A stretch of 64,000 nucleotides of DNA from Paraburkholderia xenovorans LB400 (GTDB taxonomy: Bacteria > Pseudomonadota > Gammaproteobacteria > Burkholderiales > Burkholderiaceae), in the NCBI RefSeq assembly GCF_000013645.1, contig NC_007952.1, forward strand, positions 434,001-498,000, read 5' to 3'. The notes beneath the pieces are model-generated. The model was not told the DNA's origin and searched no databases. It worked only from the letters and a program-made list of their open reading frames with translations. This document shows, one piece after another, positions 17,060 to 25,723 of the stretch. Both the position numbers and the translations under genes were made by a program. Numbering within the stretch: position 1 is the first letter of the stretch; every line of letters begins with the position of its first letter.

Positions 17060-17521
17060 ATGAGCAAGACCGCAAAAAATCAACCCGCTTCACGCCCGCC
17101 TGTCGATGCACTCCAATACGAAAAGCTCGCGCTGTCCGCATTCGACCTATGCGAACGGCAACTGGGCAAACTGAATACGCTAATCACACTTGCGTCTTCA
17201 ATGTGTAGGAATCCTGCCGTCACGAGCGACGAAAGACGACGCCGTCAGACCATGCTCGAATTGCTCGTCGACACGGCCGAGCAATATCATCAGGATCTCG
17301 AATGCGAACGCGAACTCTTCCAGGTGATTGCGCTCGATGCAAAGGGCGTCCCTCAAGCGCGTCTCACCGCCAGCCACGCAACGCGCCTTCTTGTCGAAGC
17401 ATCCAGGATTGCGAACGGATCGCAAGCTACCGACAACGCCCCCAAGCGCAAACGTTCTCCTGCCAAAAGCGTGGCGATTGCAAAGGCGCACGCACAGCAA
17501 TCGGTCGCCGTGCAGCACTAA
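17060..17521 (+). CDS. 153-aa helical protein downstream of the structured RNA
   Basis: It starts at ATG 17060 with GGGAGA nine bases upstream. The central part (about residues 20-120) is amphipathic and helical with regular leucines, for example YEKLALSAFDLCERQLGKL and MLELLVDTAEQYHQDLE. The last 30 residues are basic and Lys/Ala-rich (KRKRSPAKS). No signal peptide or catalytic motif is visible and I do not recognise the family. The size and helical make-up recall small accessory proteins encoded behind similar folded leaders in other proteobacteria. It lies alone, convergent with fnr. Confidence 0.6.
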   Translation: MSKTAKNQPASRPPVDALQYEKLALSAFDLCERQLGKLNTLITLASSMCRNPAVTSDERRRRQTMLELLVDTAEQYHQDLECERELFQVIALDAKGVPQARLTASHATRLLVEASRIANGSQATDNAPKRKRSPAKSVAIAKAHAQQSVAVQH

Positions 17522-17578
17522 CCAACGCATAACGGACAACCGATAGCATCAGCAAAGAGACAAGCCGTGCGCAGGCGT

Positions 17579-18328
17579 TCAATGTGAGGCTGAAAACCAT
17601 CGCCGTAATCCCTGCACGTCAGGGATACGGATATGTCGCCCCTTGGCCTCGATGAGATTCAGATCGCAAAGCCGGGTGAATGCCCTGCTCACGGTTTCCA
17701 GTCGCAGTCCGACGAAGTCGGCAATATCGGTTCGACTGACGGGAAGCGAAAACTCGGTGAAGTGCTGTTTGCGCGCGGCGAGCTGGTCCGAAAACCAGAG
17801 CAGGAATCCACAAACGCGCCGTTCGGCATTGGCGCTCGCGGTGGACAGGAACGCCTCCTGCCGTTGTTGCATGACGCGCGCAATGAGACGATGAAACTGA
17901 GTGCCGATCAACTGGTTCTGGGAGATGCGCCGCAGCAGATGCCGGTAAGGGATAACACAGAAGACTGAATTCTCAAGCGCAACCACCGTAACGGTCTGCG
18001 CTCCGGACGCGGCACCGAGGAAACCCACCACGTCACCTCGCAGGGCGAGTGCCGCAATCTGCGCGCGCCCGTCGACAGAGCGCACTACGGCCTTTGACGA
18101 ACCGCTCGCAATCGCAAACAGATGCGTGAATGGCGCCCCTTGCTCGTAGAGAACCTCACCTTGCTCCACTCGCCTTCTTTCGACAACAACGTCGGCGAGA
18201 TTGGACACCTGATGCAAGTCAAGGCCGCTTCCAAGACATAGTTCGCGGATTCCACATTGAGCGCAATGATTGGGGCGATCGCCGACGAAAGATTGCTTGC
18301 CAAGGGCGATGAGTAGTTCGTGATCCAT
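17579..18328 (-). CDS. fnr: FNR-type oxygen-sensing transcription regulator
   Basis: A 249-aa Crp/Fnr-family regulator with an N-terminal cluster motif C-x2-C-x5-C at residues 22, 25 and 31 (CAQCGIRELC). The central cysteine in ALENSVFCVIPY aligns with Cys122 of E. coli FNR, so all four [4Fe-4S] ligands are present. A cNMP-binding-like beta roll and dimerisation helix follow. The C-terminal helix-turn-helix is SRTDIADFVGLRLETVSRAF. Its E-x2-S-R pattern is the FNR recognition signature for TTGAT half sites, one of which occurs at 2014-2027. The ATG at 18328 is chosen by family length; the frame is open further upstream but that part does not look like FNR. Confidence 0.9.
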   Translation of the reverse strand: MDHELLIALGKQSFVGDRPNHCAQCGIRELCLGSGLDLHQVSNLADVVVERRRVEQGEVLYEQGAPFTHLFAIASGSSKAVVRSVDGRAQIAALALRGDVVGFLGAASGAQTVTVVALENSVFCVIPYRHLLRRISQNQLIGTQFHRLIARVMQQRQEAFLSTASANAERRVCGFLLWFSDQLAARKQHFTEFSLPVSRTDIADFVGLRLETVSRAFTRLCDLNLIEAKGRHIRIPDVQGLRRWFSASH

Positions 18329-18430
18329 TGATGAAGAGTACCGGGTGACTCGCTCGCGTCGCGTAGTTTTGATTGGCGGAGCATGACTCTTTCGTCGACA
18401 AACTGGCGAGAGGCGTATCCATTCGGGGGT

Positions 18431-18450
18431 GGACACTCCCGCGAGTGTCC
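18431..18450. promoter_or_regulatory. perfect inverted repeat upstream of fnr
   Basis: GGACACTC-CCGC-GAGTGTCC is a perfect 8-bp dyad about 100 bp upstream of the fnr start. It may be an operator or a leader hairpin. Confidence 0.45.
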
Positions 18451-18646
18451 GCTAGTCGTACGTGCTGCGCCGGGCCGTCCGCTCAGAGACGTGCGCCGCA
18501 TCGATTGGCTGTCTCGACGGAATTGTAGTCATTAGCCTGTGATGCAATGGAGAACTGAGAACGCCGATTCGGCTTATGGCTGTATCGCGTATCCGGAGAA
18601 ATTTCGCTGTCTTACATGTGTCTCCTCACCAACCTTTTTCGCTGCA

Positions 18647-18677
18647 TTGGCACTCCGGATTAGATCCGGCGTGCCAA
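18647..18677. promoter_or_regulatory. long hairpin in the fnr intergenic region
   Basis: TTGGCAC pairs with GTGCCAA, and inside it CCGGA pairs with TCCGG around the loop TTAGA, with one mismatch between the two blocks. The 31-nt dyad could be an operator or part of a small RNA. Confidence 0.4.
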
Positions 18678-18759
18678 CTGAAAAGCTGGCTGAACCGCAC
18701 TCCTGAACCGATCATATTCCCCGGTCGACTTCATGCGCTCATCGACACAGCGCATCAAG

Positions 18760-18773
18760 TTGACTAAAGTCAA
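18760..18773. promoter_or_regulatory. FNR-like palindrome TTGAC-N4-GTCAA
   Basis: TTGAC-TAAA-GTCAA has the FNR-box geometry, with C/G in place of T/A at the inner half-site position. It lies ten bases before a second perfect palindrome and could allow autoregulation of fnr or control of the gene at 18936. Confidence 0.4.
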
Positions 18774-18782
18774 ATGAGAAGG

Positions 18783-18799
18783 TTTGCCGACTCGGCAAA
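18783..18799. promoter_or_regulatory. perfect 17-bp palindrome
   Basis: TTTGCCGA-C-TCGGCAAA is a perfect dyad directly beside the FNR-like site, typical in size for a dimeric repressor operator. Confidence 0.4.
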
Positions 18800-18935
18800 G
18801 AATGAAGTGTCGCGACGCGAACCGGTATCGTGGTGGGGATCTTATCTGAATACTAATAGCCTCCGCACGAACAGCAGGGCATTCGTCAGACCTTTGTTGC
18901 CTATATGAACCGTCCGCTTAACAACACGTTTTCTC

Positions 18936-19286
18936 ATGCGTGATCTCTGGTGTTTATGCGTCCAGTCAGTCGATGACTGTTGTCTGACGTTGTTCGACGC
19001 ATGGTGCGAAAGGCGCGCGGTAATACCGCTGTGCTACTTGTTGAATGTGTGGCCGATCGTGTCTGCGTCTGGTTCTGCGATATGTCGACTCTACGCAATA
19101 TTGGATGAAATATTGAGCAACGAGGCTGAAGGGTTGATGGACAGAGAACGTAAAATAATCAACACGATCCTGCGAAATAAATGCACCCTTGTTGAAGGTT
19201 TGCCGGCCGGGGTCGCCAATGCGGTGTGTGATGTCTGTTCGAATCGGCGCTATGAAGTAACGCTATTTGATGGCGGCGTTGTCTAG
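18936..19286 (+). CDS. cysteine-rich 116-aa hypothetical protein
   Basis: The frame starts at ATG 18936 and encodes a protein unusually rich in cysteine and tryptophan in its first 45 residues (for example WCLCVQSVDDCCLTLFDAWC). A helical middle part follows (AICRLYAILDEILSNEAEGL). No signal peptide, heme motif (CxxCH) or zinc-ribbon spacing is complete. It lies between fnr and the chemoreceptor gene. The composition is consistent with a redox- or metal-responsive small protein, but this is inference; I do not recognise a family with certainty. Confidence 0.5.
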   Translation: MRDLWCLCVQSVDDCCLTLFDAWCERRAVIPLCYLLNVWPIVSASGSAICRLYAILDEILSNEAEGLMDRERKIINTILRNKCTLVEGLPAGVANAVCDVCSNRRYEVTLFDGGVV

Positions 19287-19421
19287 CCTGGCGTAATTGA
19301 TTCCATGCGCCGGATTGCCATTGTAGGGTAGTGGCGAAATATATAAAAAGACTGTCCAACAATAATTTGTACACCGAAAATAATATCGAAGTGAGCTTCC
19401 GTTCTTTCCGGACCTGATCGC

Positions 19422-19448
19422 TAAAGATATCGATCCGTCGGCCGTTAG
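19422..19448 (+). promoter_or_regulatory. sigma-28 (FliA) flagellar promoter
   Basis: TAAAGATA, then 11 bases, then GCCGTTAG matches the FliA consensus TAAAGTTT-N11-GCCGATAA closely at the conserved TAAA and GCCG. It lies about 60 bp upstream of the chemoreceptor start, the expected position for a flagellar class 3 gene. Confidence 0.65.
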
Positions 19449-19509
19449 CAGGCTATAGAGCAGTAGAACTATCTGCCCGTCCCGGTCAATTTGAGAGGTT
19501 CGTTTACGT

Positions 19510-21057
19510 ATGAAGTTGTCCTTCTCCCAGAAGCTCTGGTTTCCGCTTGTTCTGAGCCTGTTATGTCTTGCTGGTATATCGATCTACAACGCCTTGGAAG
19601 GGAGGGAGGCTCAGCTGGAAGATCGCAAGCGGGACCTGGTCCACGCTTCCGACATCGCTCTAGGCATTGTGAAGACATATGGAGACGCGGTAGCCGCAGG
19701 ATCGCTGACCGAGGCGGAAGCAAAGAAACAGGCCATGAATAAAATCCGGGCCATCCGGTACGGCGAAGAAGGATACTTCGCGATCATCGATTCGCACGCA
19801 ACGGTGCTGATGCACCCAACGCGTCCGGAGATGGACGGCAAAGACGCCAGCAACTACAAAGATCCGAACGGCGTGTATGTCTTCCGGGCGGCGGTTGATG
19901 CCATCAAGCGCGACGGCAAGGGGTTCAACGAGTACGCCTTTCCACGGCCGGGTTCATCGCAAGCCTCTCCGAAGATTTCCTACAACGTAAGCTATCAGCC
20001 GTGGGACTGGATTCTCACCACGGGAGTTTACGTCGACGATATCGACGCGGCATTCCGTTCAATGCTGTATCGCAGCCTCGGAATCATGCTGGTAATGGTC
20101 GCGGCTTTATCGACGGTCGTGGTGCTCTTCAATCGCAGCATTCTTCGCGCAATGGGCGGAGAGCCGTCTTATGCCGCCGAACTTGCCAACCAGATTGCCG
20201 GCAATGACCTGACCGCAGTGGTCAAGACAACCCGGGACGATCGCTCCAGCCTGCTATTTTCGATGAAAAGCATGCAGGAGCAACTCACGCGCACGATCAG
20301 CGGGATCAAGATTGCGGCCGATTCGATCGCTACCGCTTCGCATCAGATCGCGGTGGGCAACCAGGACCTGTCGCAGCGCACCGAGGAGCAGGCAGCGTCT
20401 CTGGAGCAAACCGCGGCGAGCATGGAACAACTGATCTCGACGGTCAGCCAGAACGCCCAGAATGCGAATGAAGCCAATCAGCTCGCTGCTCAGGCGGTTA
20501 AGGTGGCCGAGCAGGGCGGCGCCGTGGTAACGCGCGTGGTGGAAACAATGGACGGAATCAACGCGAGTTCCGACAGGATCGCCGATATAGTCGGCATGAT
20601 CGAAAGCATCGCATTCCAGACCAATATTCTTGCCTTGAACGCGGCCGTGGAGGCGGCGCGTGCCGGCGAACAGGGGAGAGGTTTTGCAGTGGTTGCTTCG
20701 GAGGTGCGCTCGCTCGCGCAGCGTTCTTCGACCGCGTCGAAAGAGATCCGGGAGCTGATTCACGATTCGGTGCAACGGGTGCGCACCGGAGCCGGATACG
20801 CGCAGGAAGCCGGCGAAGCGATGGACCGCATTACGCACGAGGTTCGGCGCGTGACCGATCTCATGAGTGAAATCGCGGCTTCGTCGCAGGAGCAAAGCAA
20901 GGGCATCGGCGAGGTGAACGAGGCCGTCACGCAGATGGATCAGGTCACGCAGCAGAACGCGGCACTGGTTGAAGAAGCCGCGGCCGCAGCCAGTTCGCTG
21001 GAGATGCAGGCAGACGATCTGAAGGCCATTGTTTCCACGTTCCGGCTGGACGCCTAG
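19510..21057 (+). CDS. methyl-accepting chemotaxis protein with single Cache domain
   Basis: A transmembrane chemoreceptor of 515 aa. The first membrane helix covers about residues 10-30. The periplasmic sCache_2-like sensor follows (GEEGYFAIIDSHATVLMHP, with SYQPWDWILTTGVYVDD at its end), then a second helix near residues 190-212 and HAMP. The cytoplasmic signalling hairpin carries the highly conserved tip IAFQTNILALNAAVEAARAG and the paired methylation helices. sCache_2 domains of this type sense small organic acids in characterised members, but the ligand here is unknown. No CheR-binding pentapeptide is seen at the C-terminus. The ATG at 19510 has GAGAGG upstream, and a FliA-type promoter precedes it. 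Confidence 0.93.
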   Translation: MKLSFSQKLWFPLVLSLLCLAGISIYNALEGREAQLEDRKRDLVHASDIALGIVKTYGDAVAAGSLTEAEAKKQAMNKIRAIRYGEEGYFAIIDSHATVLMHPTRPEMDGKDASNYKDPNGVYVFRAAVDAIKRDGKGFNEYAFPRPGSSQASPKISYNVSYQPWDWILTTGVYVDDIDAAFRSMLYRSLGIMLVMVAALSTVVVLFNRSILRAMGGEPSYAAELANQIAGNDLTAVVKTTRDDRSSLLFSMKSMQEQLTRTISGIKIAADSIATASHQIAVGNQDLSQRTEEQAASLEQTAASMEQLISTVSQNAQNANEANQLAAQAVKVAEQGGAVVTRVVETMDGINASSDRIADIVGMIESIAFQTNILALNAAVEAARAGEQGRGFAVVASEVRSLAQRSSTASKEIRELIHDSVQRVRTGAGYAQEAGEAMDRITHEVRRVTDLMSEIAASSQEQSKGIGEVNEAVTQMDQVTQQNAALVEEAAAAASSLEMQADDLKAIVSTFRLDA

Positions 21058-21302
21058 CATGGCGCCGGCATACGCATTGCCGCTCAGGCACGCAGTGCGG
21101 TTCCGGTGCGCGTCGGGGTAGCGCCTACGCCCGCCTTGAAGCCATCGGCACCCACGCTGCGCGTACGGACTGCGTAAGCCGCTGAAACAGACGCCTGGCC
21201 TATGAGTACCTTCGGACCTTCGGATCGGAACGAGCCCATGCCAGGCTGTCTGTACGTCTCGCTGCAAACAACCTGCAAGAAAGCCTACACCCCGGAGTCT
21301 CC

Positions 21303-23474
21303 ATGGCCATGTCGAACGACGTTTCCGACGCAACGCCTGACAACGATCTGATGGACGATGGTTCGCATCTGTACAGCCAGGCACGGGCGTCGGCACTCAC
21401 CTCCCTGACGGAGGTTTTGCGGCACAACGCTGTCGAGATTGTGAAGCGCTTCTACGATGGCCTGATTCGTCTGCCCAAATCGAAGCACACGCTGGCGGCG
21501 CTTTCGGAACATGAACTTCAGCATCTCAAGACACAACAGATCCAGAATCTGTACGCGCTCGCGTCACCGGATCTGACCGCGATGGATCACCGTACGATGG
21601 CGCTGCGAGTTGGACGTATCCATGCCATCGTAGGATTAGAGTGGGAAGATCTGATTCGCAGTAGGGGCATCCTGTCCGCAGCGATTCACGACACACTCGA
21701 TACGACAGTGCACGGAATAGCGCTGGCGGTGCTGGGAAGGCGCCTGACGCAGGATCTGGCGTGGCAGACGGAGGCCTACCAGCGTCTGCAGACTTCGCGG
21801 CAAGACGTGTTGATGCGCGTGACTCAGCTCGCGTGGGAAGTGGAGAGCTATACGGATCTGATCGGCCGCGTTGTTCAGATACTCGGTGAACATGACGAGG
21901 TGACAGGCTGTTCGGTTGGCCGGCCCGATAGTGACGGGGTCTTTCGTTTCGAGTCGGTGTCAGGCAAGTCGATGGAGCGGTATCTTGCCGAGTTGGAGAA
22001 TTCCACGGAGCGGCCGGTCTCGAATGGCGATCTACCGCAGGGGCAGGGACCAGTCGGGCGCGCCTGGCGTAGCGGGAACGTGGAGCGAAGCATCAACTTT
22101 GCAACGGATCCGCTAATGGAGCCGTGGAGAGCGCTGGCGCTGTACGAGAACTTCCGCTCCAGCGTGGCGATTCCTTTGCGGCAACCCGGGCATCCGCCCA
22201 AGGCCATCCTCTCGCTGTATAGCGCGTTTCCAGGCGGCTATTCGGCAGCAGACCAGATGGCTTTTATCATGCCATTGCAAACGCTTCTGGGGCTCGCAAT
22301 CGCGCGGATCGAGAATCAGGAAGGGCGCACTCATGCCGTACCGTACGCCACGCGACAACATTGGGCGGCGCTGCTCCGGTCCGATGCGCTGGAAATGCAC
22401 TACCAGCCGCTACTGGATCTTAAAACCGGGCATGTGACCAAAGTCGAGGCGCTGGCCCGGCTGCGCGAAGGCGATCGGGTCCTGACGCCCGGCGAGTTTT
22501 TCCCGGCACTATCCACGGATGATTTCCTTGAGCTCTACGTTCGCGGACTCGCACAGGTGTTGTCCCAGAGGAACCGCTGGTTGCAGGTTGGCGTCGAGTT
22601 GAAAGTGTCGGTCAATCTGCCGTCCAGTGCGATGGGCGACAACCGCTATTTTGAAGCGACACGGCAAGCGTTGACGGAATACTTTTGCCGTCCTGACATG
22701 CTGACGCTGGAGATTCTGGAAACGGATGCGCTTCCATCCGGTATGGACGTATCCGGCGAACTGGCGAAATTCAAGTTGCTCGGCATCAATCTGGCCGAAG
22801 ATGATCTCGGGTCCGGGCACAGCAGCCTGAACCGGTTACGCGAACTGCCGTTCGACTGGATCAAGATTGACCGCAGTATCGTGAGTGTTGCCGGTCAGGA
22901 CGCGTCGAACGTGTTGCGTTTCGTCTATCAATTGACGCGGCTTGGCCGCTCGTTGGGTAAATCAGTGGTGGTGGAAGGGATTGAAGATGCGGGCATGCTC
23001 GAAGCGATCGTCATTCTCGGCGCGGATGTCGCGCAGGGCTATGCAATCGCGCGCCCCATGAATGCACAGCAGTTGACGGCGTGGATGCATAAGCAGCCTC
23101 ACGTACCGCGATATCTGGAAGCGAGAAGCGCGTTGGGTAAGCTGGCCGCGCTGCTGATCTGGGAAGAGCGGCTGCATCTGATTTGTGAAGATCCGCGAGC
23201 GTTCGGCAGGCTGTCTGATATCGTAACGGTGCCCGTCACGCCCGGAGTCGTCCCACCGGCTGTGCCGGCGCCGCTCGACTCGGCCTGTCAGGTTTGCCCA
23301 TTCTCAAGGTTTTTTAGCGAAACGGATTCGATTCTGCCAAAGGGACTGTCGGATCCGACAGCACAGCGAGCCCTGATTGCGGCTGCGGTGCGTCATGGGC
23401 CGGATAGCGTGGCCTATCGGTCGGCGCGCCAGCGGCTTGTGACCGCTATCATGAGCGAAACGGCCGAACACTGA
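21303..23474 (+). CDS. globin-coupled GAF-EAL cyclic-di-GMP phosphodiesterase
   Basis: A soluble 723-aa sensor enzyme. Residues about 25-160 match a sensor-globin fold, with the candidate proximal heme histidine H107 in RVGRIHAIVGLEW. Residues about 185-340 form a GAF domain. Residues about 360-600 form the EAL domain, with E382-A-L, N438, E470, the DD pair in EDDLGSGHSSL at 500-501, K521 and E558 all present, so phosphodiesterase activity is likely. About 120 further residues follow, with a C-x2-C pair (ACQVCPFSRF) whose role is unknown. It would lower cyclic-di-GMP in response to O2 or another heme ligand. The GGDEF gene follows 112 bp downstream, suggesting a matched pair. Confidence 0.87.
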   Translation: MAMSNDVSDATPDNDLMDDGSHLYSQARASALTSLTEVLRHNAVEIVKRFYDGLIRLPKSKHTLAALSEHELQHLKTQQIQNLYALASPDLTAMDHRTMALRVGRIHAIVGLEWEDLIRSRGILSAAIHDTLDTTVHGIALAVLGRRLTQDLAWQTEAYQRLQTSRQDVLMRVTQLAWEVESYTDLIGRVVQILGEHDEVTGCSVGRPDSDGVFRFESVSGKSMERYLAELENSTERPVSNGDLPQGQGPVGRAWRSGNVERSINFATDPLMEPWRALALYENFRSSVAIPLRQPGHPPKAILSLYSAFPGGYSAADQMAFIMPLQTLLGLAIARIENQEGRTHAVPYATRQHWAALLRSDALEMHYQPLLDLKTGHVTKVEALARLREGDRVLTPGEFFPALSTDDFLELYVRGLAQVLSQRNRWLQVGVELKVSVNLPSSAMGDNRYFEATRQALTEYFCRPDMLTLEILETDALPSGMDVSGELAKFKLLGINLAEDDLGSGHSSLNRLRELPFDWIKIDRSIVSVAGQDASNVLRFVYQLTRLGRSLGKSVVVEGIEDAGMLEAIVILGADVAQGYAIARPMNAQQLTAWMHKQPHVPRYLEARSALGKLAALLIWEERLHLICEDPRAFGRLSDIVTVPVTPGVVPPAVPAPLDSACQVCPFSRFFSETDSILPKGLSDPTAQRALIAAAVRHGPDSVAYRSARQRLVTAIMSETAEH

Positions 23475-23586
23475 TTGATGTCGTCTCCCGCGGGCGGCTG
23501 CAACGTGTGTGGGAGCATCCGCATACGTTTGCACCCGCCTGCGGTATTCATCATATTTTGACGCGCGACGTTTCGCGCAAGTTTCC

Positions 23587-25362
23587 ATGATCAGGAAAGC
23601 ATTCTCCGCCATGTCCATAGACAGGCGCTTCGGTATCAGTGTTGCCGCCGCGCTCCTTCCGGTTCTGCTTTTGTGCGGCAGGCTGGTCGTGCACGAGTGG
23701 CATGCGTACATGGTGGCCGACGACGCGCTCTATGCGTTCCAGACCTATCGCGCCGGATTGCTGGCAATCGAGAGCGTGTCCGCGGAGCGTGGCCCGACCA
23801 ATAGCGTGCTAGGCGAAAATTTGCCGATCCCCGAGGCGAGAAGGGCGTCGCTGCTTCGCGCCCGTGGCGAGAGTGATGCGCGGATCGAGAAGTTGCTGGA
23901 GATGCTTCAATCCAGCCGTTGTCCGGGGTGTGCCACCGAGCTTGCACGCATAGAGAATGCGCGCGCCGAACTTACAGGCGCACGCGCGAACGTCGATCAA
24001 CTCATTGGCCTGCCGCTGGCACAGCGGCGGGAGCGTGCGCTATCGAGCGCAGTGGACCGCATGATCAAGGTCATTCCGCAATTCTCGCCGGTCATCGATG
24101 CATTGGCCGCAAACGTGGTCAGGGGCGATACTCGTGCGCTGAATTGTCTGATCCTCGCTACGCTGACCGCTGACCTGCGGGAAGCTGCCGGCCAGCTCGG
24201 CTCGCACTTTACCGCCGCGCTGACCGCACGCAGGGCGCTCGGTGAAGGCGATCAGCTTGCTATCGAGCGCACCGAGGGGAGAATCGATCAGTTGCGCGAA
24301 TTGATCGATTCGCATATCCGGGACCGGTCGATGCTGGAGTCCGCGCCATTCGACCGAATGAACCGGCAGTACTTCGGCGAGGGTATGGCCTATATTACCG
24401 ACGTCCGCAGCCTCGCGACCCGGCCGGGCGGCGTTGCGATATCACCTGCGCAGCTCGCGGACCACTACGTGCCGATGATGCGTCCAATTACGGCGTTCCG
24501 CGATCAGGTGCTGGATCTTGCTGATACGGAAATCCGTTTTCATCGCAGCAATGCATTGGGTCTTCTGGCGGTCAGCGCACTGGCCGCCTTTCTGCTGATC
24601 ATGATCCTGCTCTCGATGGCGATGTTATTCAGAAGGCGCGTGATTCGACCGCTTGTCGATGCGACCCATGTAATTGGAGCAATTGCAAACGGCGACCTCA
24701 CGGCGGAGATTCCGGCAGCGCGCTATCGCGGCGAGATCAAGGCCATGTTCAATGCGATCGGTGTGCTGAAGGCGAATAGTGTGGAGAGGCAGCAGCTCGA
24801 ACGGGAGCGTGGCCGTCTGATTCAGGAACTCAAAGCCACGGCGGAAACGGACTTTCTGACTCATCTGCTCAACCGCCGCGCATTCGAAAGCCGGGCGCGC
24901 CTGAGCTGTGCTGAACGGAACGCGGCCGAGCCCGAGCTCGCGCTGATCATGTTCGACATTGACCACTTCAAGAAGATCAACGACACATATGGTCACGCCA
25001 CTGGCGATCATGCGCTACAGCTCGTGGCGCGCCTTTGCCGTGAAACCTGCCGGCAAGCGGATGTCGTTGCGAGATGGGGTGGGGAAGAGTTCGCCGTGCT
25101 GAGCCGTGTGCAAGATGCGGCCCAGGCGCTTGCCGTAGCGGAGCGTTTGCGTTGCAGGATCAGAGAGACGCGAATTCCTGTTAGCGGTGGAGACGGTTTC
25201 AACATTACCGCGAGCTTTGGCGTCGCCTTCGCATCAGCGTGCGATTCGCGCGACGTGGATCGTCTTTTCAGGCGCGCCGATCGTCTGCTGTATCAGGCAA
25301 AAGAGGCCGGGCGTGATCGTATCTTTGCCGATCCGACCAGCGTGGCCAGCGATAACGCCTGA
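23587..25362 (+). CDS. membrane GGDEF diguanylate cyclase with HAMP domain
   Basis: An inner-membrane enzyme of about 590 aa that makes cyclic-di-GMP from GTP. A first membrane helix (VAAALLPVLLLCGRLV) is followed by a roughly 300-residue periplasmic helical sensor with an early nitrate-sensor-like AESVSAERGPTN segment. A second helix (LLAVSALAAFLLIMILLSM) and a HAMP segment come next. The GGDEF domain starts at DFLTHLLNRRAF and holds RWGGEEF. An RxxD inhibitory site (RQAD) lies five residues before GGEEF, so product inhibition is expected. The start is uncertain between ATG 23587 and ATG 23611; the latter has AGGAAA upstream. It probably shares a transcript with the EAL gene. Confidence 0.88.
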   Translation: MIRKAFSAMSIDRRFGISVAAALLPVLLLCGRLVVHEWHAYMVADDALYAFQTYRAGLLAIESVSAERGPTNSVLGENLPIPEARRASLLRARGESDARIEKLLEMLQSSRCPGCATELARIENARAELTGARANVDQLIGLPLAQRRERALSSAVDRMIKVIPQFSPVIDALAANVVRGDTRALNCLILATLTADLREAAGQLGSHFTAALTARRALGEGDQLAIERTEGRIDQLRELIDSHIRDRSMLESAPFDRMNRQYFGEGMAYITDVRSLATRPGGVAISPAQLADHYVPMMRPITAFRDQVLDLADTEIRFHRSNALGLLAVSALAAFLLIMILLSMAMLFRRRVIRPLVDATHVIGAIANGDLTAEIPAARYRGEIKAMFNAIGVLKANSVERQQLERERGRLIQELKATAETDFLTHLLNRRAFESRARLSCAERNAAEPELALIMFDIDHFKKINDTYGHATGDHALQLVARLCRETCRQADVVARWGGEEFAVLSRVQDAAQALAVAERLRCRIRETRIPVSGGDGFNITASFGVAFASACDSRDVDRLFRRADRLLYQAKEAGRDRIFADPTSVASDNA

Positions 25363-25420
25363 GGGTCTTGCAGACTGGCGCGCTTATCGGATTGCGATCG
25401 GACCACGCGAAAAACGCGTG

Positions 25421-25723
25421 CTATTGCCCTTGCAGATTCGGATTGCCGGCCGGAACGCCGGAGCCGGTTTCGGACGAGCCGGCCGTAGAAGGGCCGTATG
25501 CCGTCGCTGCATTGTTCCGCGCGGAAACGCGGGCTTCGGCGGCCTGAATGTCGGCGGGATAGACGGCGTCGGTTGCTACCGCGGGGTTGTAGCCGGCCTG
25601 TTCGAGTTGCTTCAATTGTGCCTTGACTTCGGCACGCGTGACCGGTTGCTCGGATTGCGCGAATGACGCGAGCGGGACTGCGAGCACGACGACTAGCGTC
25701 GCTGCCTTGATGAGCGATTTCAT
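25421..25723 (-). CDS. DUF4148 exported protein
   Basis: A 100-aa protein with a clear signal peptide (MKSLIKAATLVVVLAVPLAS, cleavage after FAQ). It is followed by the DUF4148 core VTRAEVKAQLKQLEQAGYNP, which is common and multi-copy in Burkholderiaceae. The ATG at 25723 is preceded by GGAGGGAAGC; the frame extends 14 codons further upstream but without a good site. The product is presumably periplasmic and its role is unknown. It stands alone, convergent with the cyclase gene. Confidence 0.88.
   Translation of the reverse strand: MKSLIKAATLVVVLAVPLASFAQSEQPVTRAEVKAQLKQLEQAGYNPAVATDAVYPADIQAAEARVSARNNAATAYGPSTAGSSETGSGVPAGNPNLQGQ

Larger units (their letters stand above)
18329..18935. promoter_or_regulatory. 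palindrome-rich divergent regulatory region upstream of fnr
   Basis: About 600 bp without a supported gene separate fnr from the small gene at 18936. It holds four distinct dyads, listed separately: 18431-18450, 18647-18677, 18760-18773 and 18783-18799. That density is unusual for the window and suggests complex control or a small RNA. Confidence 0.5.

Noticed and set aside
21084..21278. Minus-strand open frame of 64 codons between the chemoreceptor and the EAL gene
   Set aside because: It is Gly/Thr/Ala-rich with no ribosome binding site and lies antisense in a short intergenic region. A small gene is possible but unsupported.
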